This document shows positions 15,083-23,800 of a DNA stretch of 31,823 nt, in pieces (positions within the stretch are counted from its first letter, which is position 1; every line of letters begins with the position of its first letter). Location: positions 1 to 31,823 of IMG/VR virus record IMGVR_UViG_3300031972_001909; one strand, 5' to 3'. Source of the DNA: a virus. The notes under the pieces were generated by a model. The model was not told the DNA's origin, did no database searches, and worked only from the letters and a program-made list of their open reading frames with translations. The position numbers and the translations under genes are program-made.

Positions 15083-15222
15083 AACAGCAAGAACTAGCAT
15101 TTGTACCAAAAAAGAAAAAGCGCGGACACATGAAAGAACTTGAAGACTTTGACAGAACGGTGCGTGTGCTAAAAAGCGTGCCAAGTAATTTTAAAGCGCC
15201 TACGCGCGGGATGGGGTGGTAA
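15079..15222 (+). CDS. small basic protein, 47 aa
   Basis: A 47-codon frame, SD GAGGAGGG, overlapping the previous gene by ATGA. It has a highly basic segment (PKKKKRGHMKE) and ends TRGMGW. No family recognised. Coupling and a strong SD support it. Confidence 0.55.
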   Translation: MKQQELAFVPKKKKRGHMKELEDFDRTVRVLKSVPSNFKAPTRGMGW

Positions 15223-15224
15223 TT

Positions 15225-15413
15225 ATGACTTGGGTTTTAGGTCTGTGCTTGATGGTGATTTTTGCCCTTCTTCTGTTGGCTTATATCCTGGGTTGGGCAC
15301 TAACTAAATTAAATATACGCTGGTATAAAAAGCTTTGCAGAAAACAATATATAGAGATGATTTCAAAAGAAGCCATCCGAAAATATTTAGACGAAAAAGG
15401 GCGAAACAAATGA
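15225..15413 (+). CDS. single-pass membrane protein, 62 aa
   Basis: Starts at ATG 15225 with GGGGTGG upstream. One strong hydrophobic segment at about 1-25 (WVLGLCLMVIFALLLLAYIL) is followed by a basic cytoplasmic tail (IRWYKKLCRKQY, KYLDEKGRNK). The stop overlaps the dUTPase ATG (ATGA). Function unknown; the topology would be N-out or signal-anchor. Confidence 0.55.
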   Translation: MTWVLGLCLMVIFALLLLAYILGWALTKLNIRWYKKLCRKQYIEMISKEAIRKYLDEKGRNK

Positions 15414-15886
15414 TCAAACTAGAACGACTAACAGAAACAGCACAAGAACCAACATACGGAAGCGACCATGCGGCTTGCTTTGATATTCGAGCGGATATTG
15501 AGGGGCGAGAGGTTACGGCATCTTGGGGGGATTTAACTGATGCTTCTACTCGTAATAGCATAGGCGAAGCAATCCTGTATCCTGATGAGCGCATCCTTAT
15601 TCCGACTGGCTTTGTATTCCATATCCCAGAAGGTTATCAGCTAAAGATTAACCCTCGATCAGGTTTGGCATGGAGAAGCGGAATAACTGTTTTAAACGCG
15701 CCCGCTACGATTGACAGTGATTACAAAGGCGAATTGTTTGTGGTGCTTTATAACACTTCTGGCGAGACTTTCACAATCAATCACGGAGACCGAATAGCTC
15801 AGGCTGAATTGATGCCCGCTATCCGCTGCGATTTTGAAAGCCTTGGCGAACGTAAAGGCGGTTTTGGTAGTAGCGGGAAATCCTAA
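15410..15886 (+). CDS. dut: dUTP diphosphatase (dUTPase)
   Basis: A 158-residue trimeric-type dUTPase converting dUTP to dUMP and pyrophosphate, keeping uracil out of phage DNA. The five motifs are in order: AACFDIRA (21-28), PRSGLAW (82-88), APATIDSDYKGEL (97-109) with the catalytic aspartate, HGDRIAQ (125-131) and RKGGFGSSG (148-156). Start at 15410 by ATGA coupling; a longer frame from 15335 overlaps the membrane-protein gene. Last recognisable gene before the RNA-like region. Confidence 0.95.
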   Translation: MIKLERLTETAQEPTYGSDHAACFDIRADIEGREVTASWGDLTDASTRNSIGEAILYPDERILIPTGFVFHIPEGYQLKINPRSGLAWRSGITVLNAPATIDSDYKGELFVVLYNTSGETFTINHGDRIAQAELMPAIRCDFESLGERKGGFGSSGKS

Positions 15887-15917
15887 TAAGAACCTCGAAA
15901 CCTATAGGTAAAATCAA

Positions 15918-15946
15918 TTATACTTATCTGAGTTTTGTGGCATACT
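15918..15946 (+). promoter_or_regulatory. putative promoter of the structured-RNA region
   Basis: TTATAC (15918-15923), a 17-base spacer and CATACT (15941-15946). Transcription would begin near 15953, a few bases before the first hairpin at 15965. A palindrome ACCTATAGGT lies just upstream at 15900-15909 and may be an operator. Confidence 0.45.
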
Positions 15947-15952
15947 TAACTT

Positions 15953-16490
15953 TCAGAACGAGTTCCTAGCCTCGTTAAAAGCTAGGGTGTTTTAAGAAGT
16001 GTTGTACGCGGCAGCAGAGTACGCCTAGTTAACAGGCAGCAAATGATTGGAATGAAAAAATTTCGCCCGCCCAATCACAGCATTTCTTAAAGCACACTGA
16101 GAGCGGTCGAACTTTGTTCTTATCGGTATGGCATATCGCTAACCATAAAAATGTGGCGTTGGGCAAATTCGGTGATAGGTATGAACCCGCGATATGTCAT
16201 AACCAATAAGAGCATAATGCTGTACCCGTGGCACTGACATCGAGTTAGCCTTGATCCATGAACCTCCTTATGGGGACGCGCACGATGTAGAGATAAACGA
16301 GGTGATGGTGTGGTTAGCCGGAAGAAGAAAATAACCGATTTTATTAGAGTGACGAATGCACGGGCTGACGTGAAGGTTCTATAACGAAACTGACCATTGA
16401 CCATACAGTAAGTAGTTTCGCAAAAGATATTTAGGTCAAATGCTAGAGATCAGCGCTAGCCGTCACTCTAATGAAATCATAACCCCAATA
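15953..16490 (+). ncRNA. candidate large structured noncoding RNA (about 500 nt)
   Basis: The 621 bases between dut and 16508 hold no convincing gene but nest into compatible helices. (1) CCTAGC 15965-15970 with GCTAGG 15981-15986. (2) 15987-16004 with 16078-16095, 18 bp including three G-U; inside it GCCT/AGGC (16023-16037) and TGATTGG 16044-16050 with CCAATCA 16071-16077. (3) 16115-16139 with 16189-16214, about 24 bp with one bulge, one mismatch and two G-U. (4) 16234-16242 with 16283-16290. (5) GGTTA/TAACC 16312-16336. (6) 16337-16354 with 16461-16478, 18 bp with one G-U, enclosing hairpins at 16359-16372, 16385-16420 and 16442-16460. Several helices abut exactly. Nearly all non-Watson-Crick pairs are G-U on the + strand and would be A-C on the other, which indicates + transcription. 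Size and style recall the ornate phage RNAs GOLLD and ROOL, but I cannot assign a class. Ends are approximate. Confidence 0.72.
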
Positions 16491-16507
16491 ACCCTAAAGG
16501 TACCAAC

Positions 16508-16603
16508 ATGGCAGACAAAGGCAAGAAACGACCAAATCCGCACGACATTATTAAGCCAACTGGCTTACCTACACGTGGCAAGCCTACGCGGTCGAGTCGC
16601 TAA
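16508..16603 (+). CDS. small basic protein, 31 aa
   Basis: A 31-codon frame with the local SD type AAAGGT upstream. The product (MADKGKKRPNPHDIIKPTGL, then TRGKPTRSSR) is basic and proline-rich. It lies out of frame with the longer open frame starting at 16440, and its stop is 1 base from the ATG at 16605. Not in a family I recognise. Confidence 0.5.
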   Translation: MADKGKKRPNPHDIIKPTGLPTRGKPTRSSR

Positions 16604-16604
16604 C

Positions 16605-17018
16605 ATGCTACCTACTGAAATCTATATGGCCGTTTTTGCGGCCTTTATCCTCTTCGACTCTACGCGGGTTCCTGCCCTGGCGTGTTTGCTTGTGTCGGTA
16701 ACAGGCTACCAGTTTGAGGGTTTGCCAGACTACGCATACGAGGGTTATTACACATCATGCCAATGGGCTTCATTGCTTGCAGGCGTAATGCTCGTTAGAC
16801 AATATCCGTTAATGTCATTTACCCTTTTAGGCGCTTCTGTGAACGAATATATAGGCCTGAATACGTACCTTACATACGGCGAACCGTCCGGCTACAATTT
16901 GAGAGGTTTCTTTGCTATACTGATACAAATCTTATTGTTATGGAGTGGTGGTCGTGGAGAAATTAGAGATACTATACATAATCTTGTTGGTGTCGTCCGT
17001 AAGCGTCTGCATCTATAA
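16605..17018 (+). CDS. multi-pass membrane protein, 137 aa
   Basis: Start at ATG 16605 (MLPTEIYMAVFAAFILF), coupled to the stop at 16603; the frame also extends back to 16440, but that part overlaps the 31-aa gene and the RNA-like region. Hydrophobic stretches occur at about 6-18, 23-33, 52-62 (ASLLAGVMLV), 68-76 and 101-113 (FFAILIQILLLW). The C-terminus is basic (VRKRLHL). It lies directly before the holin-like gene, so a lysis or membrane role is likely. No family recognised. Confidence 0.6.
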   Translation: MLPTEIYMAVFAAFILFDSTRVPALACLLVSVTGYQFEGLPDYAYEGYYTSCQWASLLAGVMLVRQYPLMSFTLLGASVNEYIGLNTYLTYGEPSGYNLRGFFAILIQILLLWSGGRGEIRDTIHNLVGVVRKRLHL

Positions 17019-17100
17019 TATTTTTAAGGGTCAATTAGATGAAACCAGAATCTCAAGAAGTAGCAAACCAAATAATCCAAAGAGTCGCGGAAAATCCTAA
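16954..17100 (+). CDS. possible overlapping small membrane protein, 48 aa (GTG start)
   Basis: A frame nested across the end of the 16605 gene and the start of the holin-like gene, in another frame. GTG start with GGAG 8 bases before it. It predicts one N-terminal hydrophobic helix (LEILYIILLVSSVSVCIYNIF) and a polar, basic tail (TRISRSSKPNNPKSRGKS). Such overlapping small membrane genes occur in phage lysis cassettes, but this may be chance. Confidence 0.3.
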   Translation: MEKLEILYIILLVSSVSVCIYNIFKGQLDETRISRSSKPNNPKSRGKS

Positions 17101-17248
17101 GTTGGGTATGGCTGTTGGCGGTGTTACTGCGGGGTGGTCATTTACGGCTAATGATGTGGCTTTGTATCTCGGTATCGCGGTTGCAGCTGTCAGTCTTTAC
17201 AACCAGTTAATGGTGGCCATCCGTAGCCGTAAGAAGAAAGACGATTAG
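17039..17248 (+). CDS. holin-like protein, 69 aa
   Basis: A 69-residue protein with a polar N-terminus (MKPESQEVANQIIQRVAENP), a weakly hydrophobic first segment (GMAVGGVTAGWSFTA), a clear helix at about 37-60 (VALYLGIAVAAVSLYNQLMV) and a charged tail IRSRKKKDD. The small size, segments and dense positive C-terminus are typical of holins. SD AGGG. The stop overlaps that of the convergent gene at 17245. Confidence 0.65.
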   Translation: MKPESQEVANQIIQRVAENPKLGMAVGGVTAGWSFTANDVALYLGIAVAAVSLYNQLMVAIRSRKKKDD

Positions 17249-17466
17249 CCTTTCAGTTCAATTTGGATCTGCTCTAAAGTTTTCTTTAAAGAAGCTTCTA
17301 ACTTTTCCATATCACCGTCATAAGCGTGCTCAAGCACGTCCACCACGTTATCATCTATTAAATTCTCAGACGACTTAGATACTAGTCTAGCCCCCCAAAA
17401 CAGCATAGGTTTAGCTATCAACCCCATACCTATATTTTTTAACATTCGTAATATAACAGCGTTCAT
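17245..17466 (-). CDS. hypothetical phage protein, 73 aa
   Basis: A 73-residue protein with an amphipathic to hydrophobic N-terminus (MNAVILRMLKNIGMGLIAKP, MLFWGARLV) and an acidic helical C-terminus (DVLEHAYDGDMEKLEASLKK). It could associate with the membrane. SD GAGGA at good spacing. Last gene of the leftward structural module, converging on the holin-like gene. Function unknown. Confidence 0.65.
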   Translation of the reverse strand: MNAVILRMLKNIGMGLIAKPMLFWGARLVSKSSENLIDDNVVDVLEHAYDGDMEKLEASLKKTLEQIQIELKG

Positions 17467-17487
17467 CCGTTTATCCTCGTTTTGTGT

Positions 17488-17877
17488 TTAAAATTCACCA
17501 TCTGTCAGCGGGTTATACTGCCTGATCACTAGAATAAAAGGTTCATCCCCTTGCTCTTCTAGTAACTTTTCTAGCGCACTGTCTGATCCTAACAAATTGT
17601 ATTCTTTATTGTGATTTAGACCGATTAGAATGCAACCCTCAGAATGATACGGGTATACTCCACCGTGGAATTCTATTGCCGTTCGGGGTTCGGTATCTTG
17701 AACTCGGTAATATTGAAATCGGCCTGTTTTATCCCTGACTACTTCATAAGCCCCCTCAGGTATACACGATATAGAAAACTCGTTGTTAGCCCAAGGTCGT
17801 TCGAGCGTCTTAAATTGCCCCATCTTGCCCACTGTTCTATCGCTTAAATACGATCTAAGTAGTGTTCTAATCTTCAA
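17488..17877 (-). CDS. DUF5675 family protein, possible cell-wall enzyme
   Basis: A 129-residue protein of the DUF5675 type (RTLLRSYLSDRTVGKMG, FKTLERPWANNEFSISCIPE). IEFHGGVYPYHSEGCILIG (68-86) has H71 and S79-E-G-C82, which resembles the His...S-x-G-C catalytic signature of L,D-transpeptidases. The function of the family is not established. Its location at the end of the tail module beside the holin-like gene, and the absence of any classical endolysin in the window, make a peptidoglycan role attractive but unproven. ATGA overlap with the upstream gene. Confidence 0.75.
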   Translation of the reverse strand: MKIRTLLRSYLSDRTVGKMGQFKTLERPWANNEFSISCIPEGAYEVVRDKTGRFQYYRVQDTEPRTAIEFHGGVYPYHSEGCILIGLNHNKEYNLLGSDSALEKLLEEQGDEPFILVIRQYNPLTDGEF

Positions 17878-18155
17878 AGCGGATACTCCTCTTTAATTAG
17901 TGCAACCTCGGCCAGGCCTAAAGCTCTAGCCTCGTCCGCGCCTTCCGTATCACCCTCTGCATCTTTCCTCATCGCTTCTAAGAAGAACTTATCAGAGCGT
18001 GATGCGTAGGCGGCTTCTCGTAATGCAATTTGAGACGATTCAGAAACGTATAACTCAGATTCGTCAACTGTTTTAACGAATTCTTGGTCGTTAAATTGCT
18101 TACGAGCGAATTGTGCGATTATTTTATTGTCTTCATTTCTTTTAACGTATGGCAT
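17874..18155 (-). CDS. hypothetical tail-associated protein, 93 aa
   Basis: A 93-residue acidic protein. MPYVKRNEDNKIIAQFARKQ resembles the N-terminal strand pair often seen in small proteins encoded after tail fibres; the rest is helical (SQIALREAAYASRSDKFFLE, EGADEARALG). Coupled by TAATG to the fibre gene and by ATGA to the DUF5675 gene. It may help fibre assembly, which is inference from position. Confidence 0.6.
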   Translation of the reverse strand: MPYVKRNEDNKIIAQFARKQFNDQEFVKTVDESELYVSESSQIALREAAYASRSDKFFLEAMRKDAEGDTEGADEARALGLAEVALIKEEYPL

Positions 18156-19327
18156 TATCTATTCTCCACTGTCCAGCTCGTTATGCTAAATTCAACACTG
18201 TCAACTTCTGTGACAGCGCTCCCAGACGACCAATAAAAACCTCCATTTTCATTTATCGCTACAGAACGTTCTAGCTGCGCATAACCCAGCCCCGAAGCTA
18301 AACTCATAAATCTTGATTGAGTTGTGCTAGAGCTAACTCCTACCAATAACCCTCTGGCTCCAGTGTCTGTGATTCCGCATGATAAAGATGCTATAACATC
18401 TGGAAGCCCACTCGGAGCAGTAACAATTACTTGTTCTGCCGATCCGGATGCTGGCATGACAGTAAATAAAAACGTTTGGTTTTCTGTTAGAAATATTGAA
18501 TCCCCACGTTGCGAAAAACCTAGAATATTCGATGATGAATCTGTTAAAACGCTATGAACATATCTATAAGCCGTATACCCCGTTGGGATATTTGAACAAT
18601 CTGGATCAGTATCAAATCCGCAATCAACGCTACCGTCTGAATCGTTCACGATCACAAAACAGTGGTACGTTTCATCTGCCGCAATAGTCCCACTAAATAA
18701 ACCACCCGCATTAGTTCCTGCCGCCCACGTTGCGTCAAGTCGCTTAGTCATACCGCCGAAATCAATAGGCGTTAGGCCGTCAGAACTTAGAATTTTACCT
18801 GCGCTAAACACAATATCATGTTCTGCATCTGTCACATCGTTAGCGATAGTGGGCCAGAATTTTTTATCTGAATACGCCGATAAAGAAGGGGCGCTTACGC
18901 TAAGCAGCGTTCCTGTAATACCACTATCAACACCTGTTTCAGGATCGAAATCTAATGGATCACTGAATGTACCAGTGGCGCCATTTTTATCGAATACTTG
19001 ATACGTGTTCGAGTCAACAAAATAGTCTATATCCGTTGTCGATAAGCCCGCAACAATAACGGCAACCGCGGAAGAGTCCCCACCCGCGTATTGGCTTATG
19101 GTAAATGCGACAACGGAGTTCAATCGAATAGAGTCCACGCCACTGATAGACGAGAAATACGCGCTGTCAGTCGGTAAAATCGAACCGTCAGACTCTTGGA
19201 TAGCTACATAAAGCGAACCCGCGTAGGTAAGCTGATCTGTTGGTTTGTAGTTAAACGCAGGTGACGCGCTAAACTCGCCGCGCCACAATGGTTGAACCTT
19301 TCCTAAATTAGCAGTTTGAATTGTCAT
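18155..19327 (-). CDS. putative tail fibre / receptor-binding protein, 390 aa
   Basis: A 390-residue beta-rich protein with many S, T, G and D residues. Near the N-terminus, WRGEFSASPAFNYKPTDQ then LTYAGSLYVAIQES resembles the short carbohydrate-binding repeat (W..Y..gD.V.y.gs.Y.a) common in phage fibres. The C-terminal part has repeated beta motifs (VIVTAPSGLPDVIAS, GLLVGVSSSTTQSRF). Position after the tail tip genes and ATGA coupling to the gene before it support a receptor-binding role. Confidence 0.65.
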   Translation of the reverse strand: MTIQTANLGKVQPLWRGEFSASPAFNYKPTDQLTYAGSLYVAIQESDGSILPTDSAYFSSISGVDSIRLNSVVAFTISQYAGGDSSAVAVIVAGLSTTDIDYFVDSNTYQVFDKNGATGTFSDPLDFDPETGVDSGITGTLLSVSAPSLSAYSDKKFWPTIANDVTDAEHDIVFSAGKILSSDGLTPIDFGGMTKRLDATWAAGTNAGGLFSGTIAADETYHCFVIVNDSDGSVDCGFDTDPDCSNIPTGYTAYRYVHSVLTDSSSNILGFSQRGDSIFLTENQTFLFTVMPASGSAEQVIVTAPSGLPDVIASLSCGITDTGARGLLVGVSSSTTQSRFMSLASGLGYAQLERSVAINENGGFYWSSGSAVTEVDSVEFSITSWTVENR

Positions 19328-19791
19328 GCTACTGTTACCTCAATGATTAAGTTGCCTTCGCTATCTAGATATGGAGCAGTTGCTAAAACCCCATCGTCAT
19401 ACGGCATTAATAAGTTTCCTTCCGCGTCTGTGTACGCTGTACCAATTCCTAAGCCTAGTATACCATTCACTACGGCTTGAGTCTCTGCCGCACTAGCCGC
19501 CGCGGCAATAGAGGTATTTGAATACGTTAAAGCCGTAGCCGTGCTTGCGCTAGCCTCACTAGCGAATACACTAGCCGCATTAGATGACGACTCCGCATCA
19601 TCGGCTAGATCAGTTATTTCCGAACCTACCGTATTAATCTGAGTAACTAGGTCGTTAAGCTCAGGAACGAAGGTTACATCTTGCCACTCTGTCCAGTTTT
19701 GCGCAGCCGCGTCAAACACAGGTTGGCTCTGTGTAGCCTTATAGGGCGGAGTACCTACGAACTCCGTTAACTCTGTGATCGTAGTCGTCAT
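19324..19791 (-). CDS. putative tail fibre shaft/linker protein, 155 aa
   Basis: A 155-residue protein with a central helical, alanine- and serine-rich section (SNAASVFASEASASTATALT, AAAASAAETQAVV), typical of trimeric fibre shafts. The C-terminus repeats a short pattern (DAEGNLLMPYDD, DSEGNLIIEVTVA). Its SD is at the end of the gene at 19794. It likely forms the proximal fibre with the 390-residue protein. Confidence 0.6.
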   Translation of the reverse strand: MTTTITELTEFVGTPPYKATQSQPVFDAAAQNWTEWQDVTFVPELNDLVTQINTVGSEITDLADDAESSSNAASVFASEASASTATALTYSNTSIAAAASAAETQAVVNGILGLGIGTAYTDAEGNLLMPYDDGVLATAPYLDSEGNLIIEVTVA

Positions 19792-19793
19792 CT

Positions 19794-20882
19794 TTAGACT
19801 CCCATTATATCAAGTGTTGCGATTATTTTGTTCGGCGTAATAGTTGGGTTGAAATTATCTAAAACACCGTATGAGAATGTTTCCTGTAAATCAGGAAGCC
19901 CGTAATAGACACAAGGGTAAGCTCGGTTTCTTACAATAGACTGTTTTACCGCGTTAAGATTGTCTCTATCAAAAATAAAGTCATAGGACACGTTGTTTTT
20001 ATATGAACGACTTACGAACGTATAAGCACCGAAATCGTCTGCTTCTATTTTCGAGTAGTCAGTTATGTCTAAACCAGTACCATAGTTAGTTTCTCCTAGC
20101 TGTGCAACGCGCCCAGTGAATACCCCACCAACACCTCTCATGCTCGTATCAGCCCCTGCGGCAAACGTAACGTAAATATAGCCATTAGGGACGACCGAAA
20201 TATCTACTACTAAAGACTGACCTTGTTCGTCTACGTTTGTGTCGTTTTTCGGTAGGTCGTAGTACGCAGTCCAACCTACAGGAAAAGCGGCCGTGTAATA
20301 AGTACCCACATCGAACGACTCACTGCTGACGACTGTTGTATTGTCGGATGCCCTAACCTCTACTGTTACGGTATCAACCTCAAACAGGTTCATCATAACA
20401 AGCTGAGTTGGCTTACTGGCCCGCGTGCTTCGTAGTGAAATGCCATCAAGCGTGCTGTATTCCGAAACTTGGGCAGAGCTTCTAAGCGTCATCGTCCAAT
20501 CTTGGAACGTCTGGTTAGTAGAACTAAATCCGTACGTCCTAGAGCCTAGAATACCGTTAACCATGTTGTATCTGTTAGAGTACGCGATCCAAGACCAATC
20601 TAATGTTTCTGTTTTCGATGGCGTACTTGTAACCCCGTCACTATTACATTTAAATATTGATGAGGCATAACGCACATAATCGTCAGTGTTATAAGTTCCA
20701 GACACCCAGTCACTAATTTCTACGCTTGAGCGAAAGTTAGCAGCGCCCTGTAAAGTTGCGGTTTCAAAGTCGTTTAAGTCGGTACCTACGAAGTTGCTAT
20801 TACCCGCGGTAGAGCTAGGCACTACTGCCCAGCTCCCGCCACGGTTTAAAGATAGATTAATGTCAGGTTGTAACTGAAACAT
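19794..20882 (-). CDS. putative tail tip / distal tail protein, 362 aa
   Basis: A 362-residue protein. It opens MFQLQPDINLSLNRGGSW and has ISDWVSGTYNTDDYVRYASS (about 56-75), again like a carbohydrate-binding repeat. The C-terminal 100 residues (AYTFVSRSYKNNVSYDFIFD then LNAVKQSIVRNRAYPCVYYG) resemble distal-tail beta domains. It follows the tape measure with a TAATG overlap, the standard place for a tail-tip protein. Confidence 0.6.
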   Translation of the reverse strand: MFQLQPDINLSLNRGGSWAVVPSSTAGNSNFVGTDLNDFETATLQGAANFRSSVEISDWVSGTYNTDDYVRYASSIFKCNSDGVTSTPSKTETLDWSWIAYSNRYNMVNGILGSRTYGFSSTNQTFQDWTMTLRSSAQVSEYSTLDGISLRSTRASKPTQLVMMNLFEVDTVTVEVRASDNTTVVSSESFDVGTYYTAAFPVGWTAYYDLPKNDTNVDEQGQSLVVDISVVPNGYIYVTFAAGADTSMRGVGGVFTGRVAQLGETNYGTGLDITDYSKIEADDFGAYTFVSRSYKNNVSYDFIFDRDNLNAVKQSIVRNRAYPCVYYGLPDLQETFSYGVLDNFNPTITPNKIIATLDIMGV

Positions 20883-23800
20883 TAGACAATCTCCACATCT
20901 ACAGGTGTGCTTGAATCAATCAAAATGCCGTTAACGTCCCATCTGTCAACAATCTGTGCGGTTGTCTTGGTATTGGAACCTACCGCTTTTAATCCTGCTA
21001 CGATATTAGAATTCAATGTATACACCGCATTTAATAGCTCTGAGTTATCAAACATTTTAGCACTATCTGCATTAGAATACACGCGGCTAGTTCCCATGTT
21101 CACAATTTCAGGGCCTTGTTCACCAACTAGTGCTAAACCGCCACCGTGGACACCGCCACTGGCGAATGCAGGAATTGTGCCGCCTACTAAATTAGTTAAG
21201 TCCGAAGCAACCGAACTCACACCCGCACCATACTCTAAACCTGTGCTTGCTGCGTCCTTCAAGGCTTCAAGATAAGCGTCCGCGTACGTTGTGATATTGT
21301 CTAGTGCCTCCTGATCGCCCATACTGGCCGCGGCTAATGCGGCTTGATATTGAGATAATGCGCTTTCCAACGTGGTAGAACCATCGGCCGCTAGGCCTAA
21401 TAACTCTCTGACGAAATCGGTTATATCTTCAAAAACATCATCTAGCCCGTCAGAGGCATCTGTTAACTCCGCTAGCGCGTCCGCGGCCGCCATCCATTGT
21501 GCATAACCTTCTGCTGTGAATGAGTCGGAATCTAAAAACGCCTCAAACGCTTCTCGGAATTCCGTCAAGGTAGTGGTAGAGTCCACCCCTAGGTGAGAGA
21601 AATCCTCTAGGTCTTCGGCGGCGGCTTCCATGGCGTTCTGTAGCTGTTCGGCTTCTGTGTAGAACGTGCTTGAGTAGTTAGCGACCTGCTCTGCGAATAA
21701 ATCCCACGCGCTGTCTAGATCAACATTATTGATAAGTGCCACAGATTCTTCTAAGTCTGTCACGAACGTGGTGTAAGCTTCGCTGTATGCGGAGGATAAT
21801 CTACTAGTAACTTCTTCTATATCACTTTCTATATTCTCTACATCTTCTGCCGCGTTCTCAATATTCGCTAGCAAACCTTGACCGATGGCAGTCCCTTCAA
21901 ATCTAGAGTCCCAATTATCTTCTGCTTCTTTCAAAGCCTGTTCGGCTTCTGCTAAATCTTCATTAAGAGACTCTATTTGGGATTCGTAGACATTAGTTAG
22001 ATTGTAGGAGATTCCTGCCACTATCTCATCTACTGCTGTCTCTAACGCATCCACGTTTAGCGTATCGAACGCGCTTTCTAATGCGCCCCACGCCTCTGCG
22101 ATTTCTGATAATGCATCAATCGCGGTTTCGTTTGCATCCATGAACGATTCGATATAAGCCACATTGGCTAAAACGAATTCTTCTGTCAGCTCGTCTACAG
22201 CCCCGGTAATATCTCCGGAGTCGGCTGTGACCGTGGCCGAGAAATCGCTAAAAATAGTTTCTGTATACGCGCCTATCTTCGCTAGATCTGCGGCGGCGTT
22301 AACAAAGTTGGTTCTTAAGCTATTAGCTATTTGTGTAGACTCAATATCAGTGTACGCTTCTGTACTAGATGAAGTTCCCAGCCAATCACTCGTGTCCGTT
22401 ACCGTACCACCTGACACCTCGCCACCATCATATGATACTGACTCCGAAGACGAATCAGAAAACCCATTCATAGACACACCAAGGCTAGCCACTGCCGCCG
22501 CCATAGCCGCCATTCTTGCGAACGCGGTATACGGATCGCCCTGCCCTTGGTTTAGTACCGCACCAATTGCTTGCACTACGTTCAGAGCGGCAAACGCTAC
22601 TTGCATACGATGCGCACTAACCTCAGATTGGGAACCTAATGTACCCATAGCTGTGGCTGCGTCTTCTATACCGCTTACGAACATGTCCATATTGTCGACT
22701 AACGATCCAGTGCCTAGATCACCTATATCGCTAATCGCCTGCGCGTCGATGTTCTCTATAGCGGACTGTTTCTCTACGTCGGATAATTCAGTGCTAGAGT
22801 TGATTAAATCCTTCTGGGCTTGGGCCTTTGCATTTATTGCGTCTACCTCACCCATTGCGTCAAGGGTGAGTTGCTGAGATAGAGCAGAGGCTTGTTTATT
22901 GATTGCCGCTTGTTGAGCTTCTAGTGCGGCGGATTCTTTTTGCGCTTCTGTTAACTCGAAATACTCAACCGCTAAATCACCAATAACGTTCTTGAGGTCC
23001 TCTGAAACGTCAGCGCCCACAGATTGAACAGCGGACAACCTGACCGCCGCCGCTTCGCCCTCGTTCATTAGGGTATTTTGAACAGCTATGCGCTGATTAA
23101 GCGCTAGTATCGCCTGAGCGGCTTGAAGGTTTGCCGCGGCATTGTCAGCAATTGCCGTTTCACTTTTTGAGGCGGCGGTTTCTATGTTCTCGAAAACAGC
23201 TTGTAAGGCTTGTTGGGAGGATATAAGGTTTTGCGCCCTTTGGCTAAGATCCCCTAAGGACACGTTAAGTTCGTTTATTTCATCGTTTGAGAAATTAGCT
23301 TGTTTGGCTAACCCATTCACGATACTGGCCGCATCGATAACACCCTGCGGCGTATCGAACCTAGAAAGCGCGTCTGTTAATAGCAACGCATCTTCTTTTG
23401 ATACGTCTAACCCATCGCTCAACCCATACAACACCGTACGAACGTTAGCTAATTCGTTGGCGGTCTTTTGGAACTCGACAACGTTAGACTCACCGTCATA
23501 AACTAAAGACGACATTAGATCGTTAAATGATCCTTCGAAACTGTCCATTTCCGAAGCGACTGTATCCAAATCAAACCCTGAAAACAGCGCATCTACGGAG
23601 GTAGATACAGTTCCCATTACGGTGTCAACTTGATCTAGTTGTGTTTGTAACTTAGACATTGCTAGGGTAGGATTCGACTCCGCCAGTCTCGCAAAACCAT
23701 CAGACATCGTTACGAGTCCGTCATCTGTTACTTTAACCGTTTGGTTAAGTAACTCTAGCTCCTCGGTGTAGCTTTTAATCTCATCCTCACCTTGAGCCAT

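Noticed and set aside
16120-16404. 94-codon open frame on the minus strand within the RNA-like region
   Set aside because: Composition looks random, there is no SD, and it lies opposite helices whose G-U pairs indicate + strand function.
15953-16490. Group I or group II intron
   Set aside because: The flanking dUTPase gene is intact with all five motifs, no split exon is apparent, and I saw no convincing intron core or domain V signature.
16440-16604. Upstream extension of the membrane-protein frame starting at 16440
   Set aside because: It overlaps the structured region and a better-supported 31-codon gene (16508-16603) with an SD; the ATG at 16605 is the natural start.
22164-22877. Long 237-codon + strand frame
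   Set aside because: A shadow of the alanine- and serine-rich tape measure gene; no SD or recognisable domain.
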